NCBI RefSeq assembly: GCF_015752285.1 | Contig: NZ_JADOUY010000005.1 | Location: forward strand, 248,001-312,000 | Length of the DNA: 64,000 bases | Direction of reading: 5' to 3' | Origin: Mycetocola_A sp015752285 | GTDB taxonomy: Bacteria > Actinomycetota > Actinomycetes > Actinomycetales > Microbacteriaceae | Shown: one piece after another, positions 17,426 through 25,127 of the stretch | How the letters are laid out: the number at the start of each line of letters is the position of its first letter | Position numbering within the stretch: the stretch's first letter is position 1 | The notes under the pieces: model-generated | What the model saw: the letters and a program-made list of their open reading frames with translations, nothing else | Told to the model about the DNA's origin: nothing | Databases searched by the model: none | Made by a program: the position numbers and the translations under genes

Positions 17426-17815
17426 CTATTCCCGCGCCGTCCGCCGTCGTCGAGCCGGCCGGAGATATCCGCCCTTCTCCAGTCCGGCCTCGATCTCGAA
17501 GCGGTTGTGCAGGGGGTTCCGCCCGGCGAAAAAGTACAGAACGGGGAACAGCATCCCGTACCGCTGCCACTGGCGTTTGTGGATTGCCTCGTGTTCGAGA
17601 ATGTCCTCCGACACGTTGGAGCGGGTCAGGTAGCACCCGCCGACGCAGGAGCCACCCCGGCCGAACGTCCAGGACGGCATGCCGGTGAACACCCAGAGAC
17701 CGTTGCGCCGCTGCACCTGCCCGGTCGACCAGATCGATCCCCACACCAGTCCGATCAGGTGGGCGTAGAGGTACCCGAGCCGACTCACGGGGGAGTCGAC
17801 GAGCATCCGCTTCAT
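17426..17815 (-). CDS. Conserved hypothetical protein with HExxH motif
   Basis: A 129-residue protein without a confident family name. It has hydrophobic stretches near 13-26 and 88-98. A conserved-looking core reads CVGGCYLT, then LEHEAIHKRQWQRYG, which contains HEAIH, a zinc-protease-like HExxH motif, and then GRNPLHNRFEIEAGL. Similar small proteins occur in actinobacteria and are sometimes auto-labelled Fe-S oxidoreductase without proof. Its ATG overlaps the stop of the FAD oxidoreductase gene (ATGA), so the two are co-translated. Confidence 0.7.
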   Translation of the reverse strand: MKRMLVDSPVSRLGYLYAHLIGLVWGSIWSTGQVQRRNGLWVFTGMPSWTFGRGGSCVGGCYLTRSNVSEDILEHEAIHKRQWQRYGMLFPVLYFFAGRNPLHNRFEIEAGLEKGGYLRPARRRRTARE

Positions 17816-19236
17816 CGCTCGTTCCGGTACGTCTCAAGCAACCGCAGCCAGATTTCGCTCATCGTCGGGAACGAGGGGACCGCGTGCCAGAGCCGGCTGA
17901 GCGGAACCTCGCCGACGACCGCGATGGTCGCCGCGTGGAGCAGCTCACCGACATCCTGGCCGACGAAAGTGACCCCGAGAAGCACGCCGCGGTCTTCGTC
18001 GACGACCGCCCGTGCAGCACCCTCGTAGTCATCCGAGTGCAGTCCGGCGCCTGACACTCCGGCGAAGTCGTAGTCGACGACCCGAGTGCGGTATCCCGCC
18101 TTCGTCGCGGCCGCAGCGGTGAGACCGATCGAGGCGACCTGCGGGTCGGTGAAGATGACGCTCGGAACGCGTTCGTGGTCAGCGGATGCCGCCCGGTCGC
18201 TCCACGCTGCCGGCTCGGAATCGTCGCCGGCAGCTCGTGCCCCGATGACGGTCCCCGCCGCGCGCCCCTGGTACTTGCCCTGGTGGGTGAGGAGCACCCG
18301 GTGGTTGACATCACCGACTCCGTAGAGCCAGCCTCCGTCGACGCCGGTGACCAGGAGCGAATCGTCGACGTCGAGCCACGCGCCCGGTGTGAGTCCAACG
18401 GTTTCGAGGCCGATGTCTGTCGTCCGTGGTGTGCGTCCGGTCGCGACGAGAACCTCGGCCGCTGTCACCGATGTTCCGGAGTCGAGGGTGATCGAGACGC
18501 CGTCGCCCGATCGTTCGACAGCGACCGGGACGTCCTGGAGCAGCCTTGCGCCTGCCGCCTCGAGACTCTTCGACACCGCTGCGACAGCGATGTCTTCGAG
18601 CCCGGCGAGCAAGCCGCTGCGGGCGATCACGGTGACCGTCGAGCCGAGTGCCGCGTACAGCGTCGCCATTTCGGCGGCGACGACCCCTCCGCCGATGATC
18701 GCGATCGAGTCTGGGACGGTTTTCACCGCCGTCGCCTCCCTGCTCGTCCAGGGGACGGCATCCCGAAGCCCGGGAATGTCGGGGATGAGCGCGGCAGAGC
18801 CAGTGGCGATGGCGACGGCGTGCCTCGCGGTGAGGGTGACGATCCCGTCGTTCGGCGTGGTCACATCGACCGTCCGGATCCCGGTCAGCCGGCCATGGCC
18901 CCTGACCAGCGCAATGCCGCTCTCCTCGAGCCAGGGCAGGGATCCTGAGTCGTCCCAGTCGTTCACCCAGTAGTCGCGGCGGCCGAGCACGGCCCCGACG
19001 TCGACCGGTCCGGTCACGGCCTCCTTCGCGCCGCGGACCCGGCGGGCGGCGTCGACAGCGGCCGGAGGGCGGAGCAGCGCCTTCGACGGGACGCACGCCC
19101 AGAAGGAGCAGTCACCGCCGACGAGTTCACTCTCCACGATCACGCAGGAGAGGCCGGCTTTGGTGGCGTAATCGGCCACGTTCTCGCCGACCGGTCCAGC
19201 GCCCAGGACGATGAGGTCATACTCGGTGTCGGTCAT
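17812..19236 (-). CDS. NAD(P)/FAD-dependent pyridine nucleotide-disulfide oxidoreductase
   Basis: A 474-residue flavoprotein of the dihydrolipoamide dehydrogenase/mercuric reductase group. FAD-binding GAGPVGENVA starts at 12; the redox-active pair is Cys43/Cys48 in CSFWAC (variant of CxxxxC); the NAD(P) motif is GGGVVAAEMA; and the C-terminal HAVPSFPTMSE supplies the His-Glu acid-base pair of the partner subunit. The two aromatic residues between the cysteines are unusual compared with the common CLNVGC. The substrate is unknown, and no lipoyl complex genes are near. TAATCT (19243-19248), 6 nt before the ATG, gives a leaderless start. Confidence 0.87.
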   Translation of the reverse strand: MTDTEYDLIVLGAGPVGENVADYATKAGLSCVIVESELVGGDCSFWACVPSKALLRPPAAVDAARRVRGAKEAVTGPVDVGAVLGRRDYWVNDWDDSGSLPWLEESGIALVRGHGRLTGIRTVDVTTPNDGIVTLTARHAVAIATGSAALIPDIPGLRDAVPWTSREATAVKTVPDSIAIIGGGVVAAEMATLYAALGSTVTVIARSGLLAGLEDIAVAAVSKSLEAAGARLLQDVPVAVERSGDGVSITLDSGTSVTAAEVLVATGRTPRTTDIGLETVGLTPGAWLDVDDSLLVTGVDGGWLYGVGDVNHRVLLTHQGKYQGRAAGTVIGARAAGDDSEPAAWSDRAASADHERVPSVIFTDPQVASIGLTAAAATKAGYRTRVVDYDFAGVSGAGLHSDDYEGAARAVVDEDRGVLLGVTFVGQDVGELLHAATIAVVGEVPLSRLWHAVPSFPTMSEIWLRLLETYRNER

Positions 19237-19274
19237 GGTCCGAGATTAGCGGCAGGACCCGGGAGGTGGCAGGG

Positions 19275-20093
19275 TCAGCGTGCGAGCGCGCCGAGGATTC
19301 TCAGGATGGTACCGAGGTCGTCGACGGCGTGGTCGGCGCTCGCCGGAGCGAAGCCGGTGATCCCGCTGCCGACGACGTCGAATCGGGCTTTCACCGCGGC
19401 GATCAGCTCGACGAGTGAGACAGCGGGGAGTCCGAACGGCTCGGCCCAGTCGGTCCCGGCGATGTCGGCTGGGTCGAGCACGTCGAGATCGACGTGGATG
19501 TAGACGCGGGATGCTCCGGACGACGCGATCGCCTCGACCACCCGCTCGGGTGTCAGGTCCTCAACCGGCAGCATCCGCACGGCGGATCCGTCGAGAAATT
19601 CCTGCTCGGCGGGGTCGATGTCGCGAGCGCCAGCGAGGATGAGCCGACCGGGCGCGAGCGGCGTGCGGGGCGTGAGGTTGGGTACGCCGTCGCCGAGGAG
19701 TGCCCTGAGCACCATGCCGTCGAACGCTCCGGACGGCGAACCGTCTGCGGTGTTGAGGTCAGGGTGGGCGTCGAACCAGAGCACGCACGTGTTTTCGTCG
19801 GCGGAGAGCACGTGGTCGACGGCGGCGAGTTCGACGGAGCATCCGCCGCCAACGGTGATCACCGGACCGCCGGCGGACCGCAGGGCGGCCTCCTGTCGCT
19901 CGCGGATGATCGTGAGCGACGACAGCCTGAGCACACCGGTGTCGAGCGATTCGCCGGCTTCGGCAGGGACGTCGACGAGCACGGTCGCGCTGGACGGGAG
20001 GTCGCCACGGATGGCATTCGCCCCGTCGATGAGGCGCATCGCCCGCGATGAACCGGAACCCTGCCAAGCGGGCACAACTACGAATGTCGCCAT
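19275..20093 (-). CDS. Arginase/agmatinase fold protein with altered metal site
   Basis: A 272-residue ureohydrolase-fold protein. It has FDAHPDLN (about 107-114) and HVDLDVLDP, which hold metal-binding aspartates and a histidine, but the first canonical ligand motif GGDHS reads GGGCS (82-86), so the histidine is cysteine. This variant is frequent in uncharacterised actinobacterial members, so arginase activity should not be assumed. I chose ATG 20093 because the fold begins immediately and GATACT lies 6 nt upstream; the in-frame extension to 20282 overlaps the divergent promoter region. Confidence 0.78.
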   Translation of the reverse strand: MATFVVVPAWQGSGSSRAMRLIDGANAIRGDLPSSATVLVDVPAEAGESLDTGVLRLSSLTIIRERQEAALRSAGGPVITVGGGCSVELAAVDHVLSADENTCVLWFDAHPDLNTADGSPSGAFDGMVLRALLGDGVPNLTPRTPLAPGRLILAGARDIDPAEQEFLDGSAVRMLPVEDLTPERVVEAIASSGASRVYIHVDLDVLDPADIAGTDWAEPFGLPAVSLVELIAAVKARFDVVGSGITGFAPASADHAVDDLGTILRILGALAR

Positions 20094-20275
20094 CCCCCCA
20101 GTATCGGGCTTTTCCGAGTACCGCGCGACGTATGGCTCACGCCGCGTCCGACAGGCGTATCGGTTGCCGCGTTGCGGGCGACTGTTGCGGCCTGTTGCGT
20201 TCACGGATGGCAGGAAATCGGCCGGGCAGGGCAGAATGGGGGATACGTCTGGCCAGAACACGACAGGAGGACCGG

Positions 20276-21028
20276 ATGACACGCCCTCCGAGTGGCCGCC
20301 GTCTCGTCATGGTCGAAGTGACCGCGCAGCGCGAGCACTCGCCGGCGTACGACGCCTACGTGCGCACCATGATCGACCGCGCTGCGGCTGACGCCAGGGA
20401 CTCCGGGTGGGATGTCAGCCAGCTGTCCGCCGCCGACCTCGGCGTCGACGGTCTCCTGCATGCCGCCGATGACGCCGACGCGGTCGTCATCATGGGCGGC
20501 GAAGACATCGATCCACAGTTTTACGACGGTGAGCGGGGCTACGAGGGCGAGGGCTACCATTTCGAGGTGGCGGATGCCGCCCAGATCCAGCTGGTGAGGG
20601 TCGCCGCCGCCCGGGGGATCCCCGTACTCGGAATCTGCCGCGGCCACCAGGTGATCAATGTGGCGCTCGGCGGCACCCTCCTGCAGCACGTCGACGCGGC
20701 CGGCCACAGGAACATCGATCTGCCGGTCGAGTACGCGCTCGTCGAGCACCCGGTGCGCCTGCTCGCCGGCAGCGGTCTCGGAGCCAGATACGGTCGCGAC
20801 CACATCGTCGTGCAGAGCGCACACCACCAGGTCGTCGACCAGCTCGGCACGGGTCTGCAAGCTGTCGGCTGGGCTCACGACGGTCACATCGAGGCGATCG
20901 AACACGAGACGTTGCCGATCACCGGGGTGCAGTGGCACCCGGAGGCACTCCTCGCGCCGTCCGGTCAGCTGCGGGTGCTGCTCGACGCACTCGCCGACCA
21001 GACCGAGACGGTGCTCGAGAGCGCCTGA
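20276..21028 (+). CDS. Gamma-glutamyl-gamma-aminobutyrate hydrolase family (PuuD-like) class I amidotransferase
   Basis: A 250-residue peptidase C26 protein. The nucleophile elbow is GICRGHQ (Cys121), and the His-Glu of the triad is in QWHPEA near residue 222. E. coli PuuD frees GABA from gamma-Glu-GABA in putrescine breakdown; a putrescine/GABA-type pair lies 5 kb away at 25-28 kb, but this gene is not in its operon, so the link is only suggestive. The ATG at 20276 has a perfect aggagg site 5 nt upstream, one of the few clear Shine-Dalgarno sites here. Confidence 0.85.
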   Translation: MTRPPSGRRLVMVEVTAQREHSPAYDAYVRTMIDRAAADARDSGWDVSQLSAADLGVDGLLHAADDADAVVIMGGEDIDPQFYDGERGYEGEGYHFEVADAAQIQLVRVAAARGIPVLGICRGHQVINVALGGTLLQHVDAAGHRNIDLPVEYALVEHPVRLLAGSGLGARYGRDHIVVQSAHHQVVDQLGTGLQAVGWAHDGHIEAIEHETLPITGVQWHPEALLAPSGQLRVLLDALADQTETVLESA

Positions 21029-21064
21029 CGGCATCCGCCCGACGCCCTGGTGTCGCCGGGCCCG

Positions 21065-21102
21065 CTCTCGGGTCCGCCGACGAGTGCAGGCGGACCCGGG
21101 AG
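21065..21102. terminator. Bidirectional terminator hairpin between convergent genes
   Basis: Left arm ctctcgggtccgcc (21065-21078) and right arm ggcggacccgggag (21089-21102) form 14 bp with one G-U pair around a 10-nt loop. It lies between the stops of the PuuD-like gene and pspA and could end transcription from both sides. Confidence 0.7.
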
Positions 21103-21104
21103 TG

Positions 21105-21896
21105 TTACTGCTGGTTCGGCGTGTACGGAGCGCCCTGCGTTGCCTCGACGGCAGCCTGGGGCTGCGAGCCGGAGACGGCGGGGGCACCGCCGGACTTCAT
21201 CGCTGCGAGTCGCGCTTCGACCTCGGTGAGTTCGCCGATGTCCTCGAGCGACTCGAACTGGGCGTCGAGGCTCGACGCGGTCAGTTCCTGCTGACCGCGA
21301 ACCTTCGCCTCTTCGCGACGGATCTTGTCTTCGAACCGGGAGACCTCGCTCGTCGGGTCGAGGAAGTCGATGCTCTTGACGGCATCGGCCACCTTGCGCT
21401 GGGCCTCGGCGGTCTTCGCACGCGCGAGGAGCTCGCTGCGCTTGCTCTTCAGCTGCTCGAGCTTGCCCTTCATGCCGTTGAGGCCGTTCTTGAGCTGCTC
21501 GACCACCTGCGTCTGCGAAGCGATCTGCGGCTCAGAGGCGCGGGCCTCGTTCTCGGACGCGATCTGGCGTTGCAGGGCGATCTTGGCGAGGTTGTCGAAC
21601 TTGTCAGCGTCTGCTGCGTTGCCCGAGGTGCGGTACTCGTCGGCCTTTCGGCTCGCGGCGAGAGCCTTGTTGCCCCAGTCGCTCGCTGCACGCACATCTT
21701 CGGAATGGTCTTCTTCGAGGAGACGCAGGTTGCCGATGGTCTCGGCGATGGCACTCTCGGCGTCGGCGATGCTGTTGGTGTAGTCGCGGACCATCTGATC
21801 CAGCATCAGCTGGGGGTCCTCCGCCTGGTCGATGAGCGCGTTGATGTTCGCCTTCGCCAGCTGGGCGATTCGCCCGAAGATCGATTGCTTGGTCAT
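21105..21896 (-). CDS. pspA: PspA/IM30 family membrane-stress protein
   Basis: A 263-residue, nearly all-helical coiled-coil protein. It opens with the amphipathic membrane-binding helix (SIFGRIAQLAKANINALID) and has the PspA/Vipp1 core up to about residue 230, then a flexible Gln/Pro-rich tail. PspA/IM30 proteins bind and stabilise damaged membranes as ESCRT-III-like polymers. It has an AGAGGAAG ribosome site. It follows the TPM gene by 38 bp on the same strand, an operon seen in other actinobacteria, which suggests joint work at the envelope. Confidence 0.92.
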   Translation of the reverse strand: MTKQSIFGRIAQLAKANINALIDQAEDPQLMLDQMVRDYTNSIADAESAIAETIGNLRLLEEDHSEDVRAASDWGNKALAASRKADEYRTSGNAADADKFDNLAKIALQRQIASENEARASEPQIASQTQVVEQLKNGLNGMKGKLEQLKSKRSELLARAKTAEAQRKVADAVKSIDFLDPTSEVSRFEDKIRREEAKVRGQQELTASSLDAQFESLEDIGELTEVEARLAAMKSGGAPAVSGSQPQAAVEATQGAPYTPNQQ

Positions 21897-21934
21897 GGTC
21901 TTCCTCTCGATCGTTGTGTGTATTTCGGCGGCCG

Positions 21935-23992
21935 TCAGAACCGGCCGCCTCCCCGGCGGGAGCGAGTGCCGCTTCCGCCGAAACTTCCTGCGCTGCGACC
22001 GCTGGATCGTCCGCCGCCGAACCCGCCGCCGCCTCCTCCGCCGCCGAACCCGCCGAACCCGCCGAACCCGCCGAACCCGCCGAATCCGCCACTCGAGCGT
22101 CCGCCTCCAAGCACCGAGTTGATGATGATCCCGCCGAGAATGGCGCCCATCATGCCGTTGCCTGACTGTTGGTTTCCGCCGGGGAATCCGCCCTGCATGC
22201 CGAAGCCCGACACGTCGGACTGAGCAGCGTCGATCGCCCCGCGGGCGAGTTGGTCGGCGATCTGGGCGCTTGCGAGCGCCGAAACCGGGTCGGATGCCGC
22301 GAGCTGCTGCGCCTGCACGAGGTTGCGTCCTGCTTCGGCGAGCCGGGTTCTGGCATCCGCCCCCACGGCACCGCGCCGCGTCGTGATGTAGTCCTCAGCG
22401 GCTGAGACCTGGGCTCCTGCGGCGGAGAGCGCCTGACCGAGCTGGGACTGCGCACGCTGCAGCCGGGCCTGGTCGTCGCGCACCTGCTGGAGGATGCCGT
22501 CGATCGACGTGTTGGCGGCTTCCAGCCGTGACAGGAGCTCGCGGGGGGAGTGACCTCCTGCGGTGCGCCTCTGCTCGACCTCGGTGATGACCGACCCGGT
22601 CGCGGAGATCACATTGACGAGGGAACCGTCGGGATCGGGTTGGGAACGCGCGAGCTGCAGATCATTTTTCAGATCCGCCAGAACATCAGCGATGGACCGG
22701 TCTGCGGCGTCGAGATCCGTGCCGAGCTTGTCGATGGCGTCGAGCAGCAGTCCGGCCTGGTCGAGAGCCTCCTCCGCCGCTCGGATGCTCACCGCGGCAC
22801 CGGGCAGGTCGCCCGAGGCGATGTCGGCTTCCGCAGAACCGAGCGTCTGGTCGGCGAAAGCGACGCGATCGGCCGACTGTTCGGTGTTGTCGGCGACTGT
22901 GCTCACAGCGACAGGTGCGTAGCGAGCGGAGAGCGAGGTCAGCGTCTGCTCTGCCGCGGTCGACCGGGTGAGCAGCTGCTGTTGTTCGGCGCGGAGCGCA
23001 GCGACCGCTGCCGGAGCATTCTGCTCGAGCTTGCGCAGGTCGTCGAACGCGTCGGCTTCGGCGTCGAGAGCGGCGTTCGCGTCGACGCAGAGCCTGATGA
23101 TCTCGGCGTTCCAGCTGCGCACCTGCTGTTCCGTGTCCGGTTCCACGTCGGTGAGCTGCTGGCGGATCGTGAACGCCTGCGAGAGGTTGTCCTTCGCCGT
23201 GGTGAGAGCCGTTCGGAACGCAGCCACGGTCTCCTCGCCGTATTGCGCCACGGCGAATCCGATTTCTTCCTCACTCGTCTTCACGGCGTCGTCCGTGTCG
23301 ACGAGGGCGCTGCCGGCCTTGCGGGCGAGGTCTTCTGTCGAAACGGCGGCCAGCGCTGCCGGTTCCCCCGCTCGCGGATCGATGGCGGGCTTCTTTGTGC
23401 GGCGGCGCATGGCACCGACGACGATAACGATCCCGGCGATCACAGCGACGGCGATCACGATCCAGATCACCGTGTTCGCACCGCCCCCACTGCTCCCGGA
23501 CGACGCGACGTCTCGCCCGTTGACGGCATTGTTGAGACCGGATGCCGCGGCGACGGCGGCTCCCGCCCAATCGTCATCGGTCAGCCGGGGCTGAACCAGC
23601 CGCTGCTCGATCTCGCCGAGCTGCTCGTCTGACACCGGGCCGTCTGTGGCGCCCGACAGGTAATAGGCACGCTGATCTGTGGCCACGGCGAGGAGGTACT
23701 GCGACGGACCGAGCCCGTTCGTCTCCGCGGTGCCGTTCGCCCAGGCATCCGCCTCGGTCGGATTGGTGAATTCGTCGACGAAGACCACCCACAGATCCGC
23801 GCCGGCATCTGAGCGGAGTTCATCGATCGCCGACTCGATCTCGGAGACTTGCGACCCGGAGAGCACTCCGGCGTCATCGAGCACTCGCTCGGACCCGAGC
23901 TGCACCGGATCGGTGGCCAGCGCGGCGGTCGGTGTCCCCAGAACCACGGCGGCGCACACGGCCGCGACTGCCCAGACTGAGCGTGCCCGCAT
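21935..23992 (-). CDS. TPM domain membrane protein with Gly-rich tail
   Basis: A 685-residue protein. It has a signal peptide at 1-26 (cleavage after ALA), an extracytoplasmic TPM domain at about 30-160, a transmembrane helix at 174-194, and then a long cytosolic helical coiled-coil-like region to about 600. The C-terminus is extremely glycine-rich: five GGF steps (GFGGFGGFGG...), a run of eight or so glycines, then an Arg/Gly/Ser-rich end. TPM domains (YgcG, TLP18.3) are phosphatase-like or bind stress factors. The Gly-rich tail may drive self-association. It is co-transcribed with pspA; the divergent DUF3097 gene shares the upstream 146-bp region. Confidence 0.88.
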   Translation of the reverse strand: MRARSVWAVAAVCAAVVLGTPTAALATDPVQLGSERVLDDAGVLSGSQVSEIESAIDELRSDAGADLWVVFVDEFTNPTEADAWANGTAETNGLGPSQYLLAVATDQRAYYLSGATDGPVSDEQLGEIEQRLVQPRLTDDDWAGAAVAAASGLNNAVNGRDVASSGSSGGGANTVIWIVIAVAVIAGIVIVVGAMRRRTKKPAIDPRAGEPAALAAVSTEDLARKAGSALVDTDDAVKTSEEEIGFAVAQYGEETVAAFRTALTTAKDNLSQAFTIRQQLTDVEPDTEQQVRSWNAEIIRLCVDANAALDAEADAFDDLRKLEQNAPAAVAALRAEQQQLLTRSTAAEQTLTSLSARYAPVAVSTVADNTEQSADRVAFADQTLGSAEADIASGDLPGAAVSIRAAEEALDQAGLLLDAIDKLGTDLDAADRSIADVLADLKNDLQLARSQPDPDGSLVNVISATGSVITEVEQRRTAGGHSPRELLSRLEAANTSIDGILQQVRDDQARLQRAQSQLGQALSAAGAQVSAAEDYITTRRGAVGADARTRLAEAGRNLVQAQQLAASDPVSALASAQIADQLARGAIDAAQSDVSGFGMQGGFPGGNQQSGNGMMGAILGGIIINSVLGGGRSSGGFGGFGGFGGFGGFGGGGGGGGFGGGRSSGRSAGSFGGSGTRSRRGGGRF

Positions 23993-24138
23993 CTGCCCGC
24001 CTTCTGTTCGCCGGTGGAGGTACGCCCCGAGTCTAGGGTTGCCTGCCTGAATGCGTCCAGAGAGTCGGTTGGACCTTGCGTGTGAGGCGCGCGCGTGGCA
24101 TCCGTCGCCTTCGGGGGAGGGCGACTACCGTTGCCCGG

Positions 24139-24975
24139 GTGAGTTATGACCCGTACGGACGTGATGTTCTCGCCACGGACTGGCGCAAGAGTAAGACCCC
24201 GCCCCCGGTGGAGCATGAAGCTCGTGCCGACCTTGTCGTCGAAGAAACGGCAACGGGTTGGTGCGGGGCCGTCACCGGGATCGAGGGCAAGACGGTCCAA
24301 CTCGAAGACCGGCACGGCAAGCGTCGGGTTTTTCCGCTCGGACCCGGCTTTCTGCTCGAGGGCACTCCGATCGTCCTCGTCGCACCACGCAAAAAGGCGG
24401 GCGCGCCGGCGCGCACCGCATCAGGGTCGTTCGCCGTCGCCGATTCCAGGGCACGCGTTGCGCTCCCCTCGCGGATTTATGTCGAAGGTCGCCACGACGC
24501 CGAACTGGTCGAGAAGGTCTGGGGTGACGACCTTCGGGTGGAGGGTGTGGTCGTCGAATACCTCGGTGGTATCGACGACCTCGGCGCGATCATCGCCGAC
24601 TTCGCGCCGACGCGCACACGGCGGGTGGGCGTGCTCGTCGACCATCTCGTTCCCGGGTCGAAGGAGTCGAGGATCGCGGATGCCGTGATGCGCGGCAACC
24701 ACGGAGGGAACGTTCTCGTTGTGGGGCATCCGTACGTCGACGTCTGGCAGTCGGTGAAGCCGGCGCGGGTCGGGCTGACGGTGTGGCCCGAGATCCCGCG
24801 CTCGATCGAGTGGAAGAAAGGCATCTGCGCTGCTCTCGGCCTTCCGAACGAGACGCAGGCAGACATCGCCAGGGCCTGGCAGGCGATCCTGGGGCGGGTG
24901 CGCACCTACTCCGACCTCGAACCCGCGTTCCTCGGCCGGGTCGAGGAACTCATCGACTTCGTGACCGCTCCGTAG
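24139..24975 (+). CDS. DUF3097 protein with TOPRIM-like features
   Basis: A 278-residue actinobacterial protein. The N-terminal part (VSYDPYGRDVLATDWRK) is the usual DUF3097 opening, which fixes the GTG start at 24139; TACCGT (24126-24131) lies 7 nt upstream. The C-terminal half has IYVEGRHDAELVEKVWG (113-129) followed by VGVLVDHLVPGSKES (163-177). These resemble the Glu motif and Asp motif of TOPRIM nuclease/primase domains such as RNase M5 and DnaG. The function is unknown; a nucleic-acid cleaving or processing role is my inference. Confidence 0.8.
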   Translation: MSYDPYGRDVLATDWRKSKTPPPVEHEARADLVVEETATGWCGAVTGIEGKTVQLEDRHGKRRVFPLGPGFLLEGTPIVLVAPRKKAGAPARTASGSFAVADSRARVALPSRIYVEGRHDAELVEKVWGDDLRVEGVVVEYLGGIDDLGAIIADFAPTRTRRVGVLVDHLVPGSKESRIADAVMRGNHGGNVLVVGHPYVDVWQSVKPARVGLTVWPEIPRSIEWKKGICAALGLPNETQADIARAWQAILGRVRTYSDLEPAFLGRVEELIDFVTAP

Positions 24976-24980
24976 GGATT

Positions 24981-25119
24981 CGCAGGAGATCGCACAGCGC
25001 GAGATAAGGAAACAGGAACGAGATAAGGACCAGAACCAGCGAATCGTCCGTGCCTCGCGCTGATCTCCTTCTGCCGAGTCGACGCAGGACGCCGCTGCGC
25101 ACGTTTCGCAGGAGATCGC
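24981..25119. repeat. Intergenic palindromic/direct-repeat cluster
   Basis: The 152-bp convergent gap holds ttcgcaggagatcgc twice (24979 and 25105), cgagataagga twice with a 19-bp period (25000 and 25019), and a large inverted repeat. In the inverted repeat, ggagatc (24985-24991) pairs with gatctcc (25062-25068), and agcgcgag (24996-25003) with ctcgcgct (25054-25061). Architecture resembles the element at 3318-3425. No gene is seen in the gap. Confidence 0.65.
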
Positions 25120-25127
25120 GGGGGGTC

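Noticed and set aside
20658..22223. A 521-codon plus-strand frame ending in a proline-rich tract
   Set aside because: The proline run is the antisense of the TPM protein's glycine tail; pspA and the TPM gene on the minus strand account for it.
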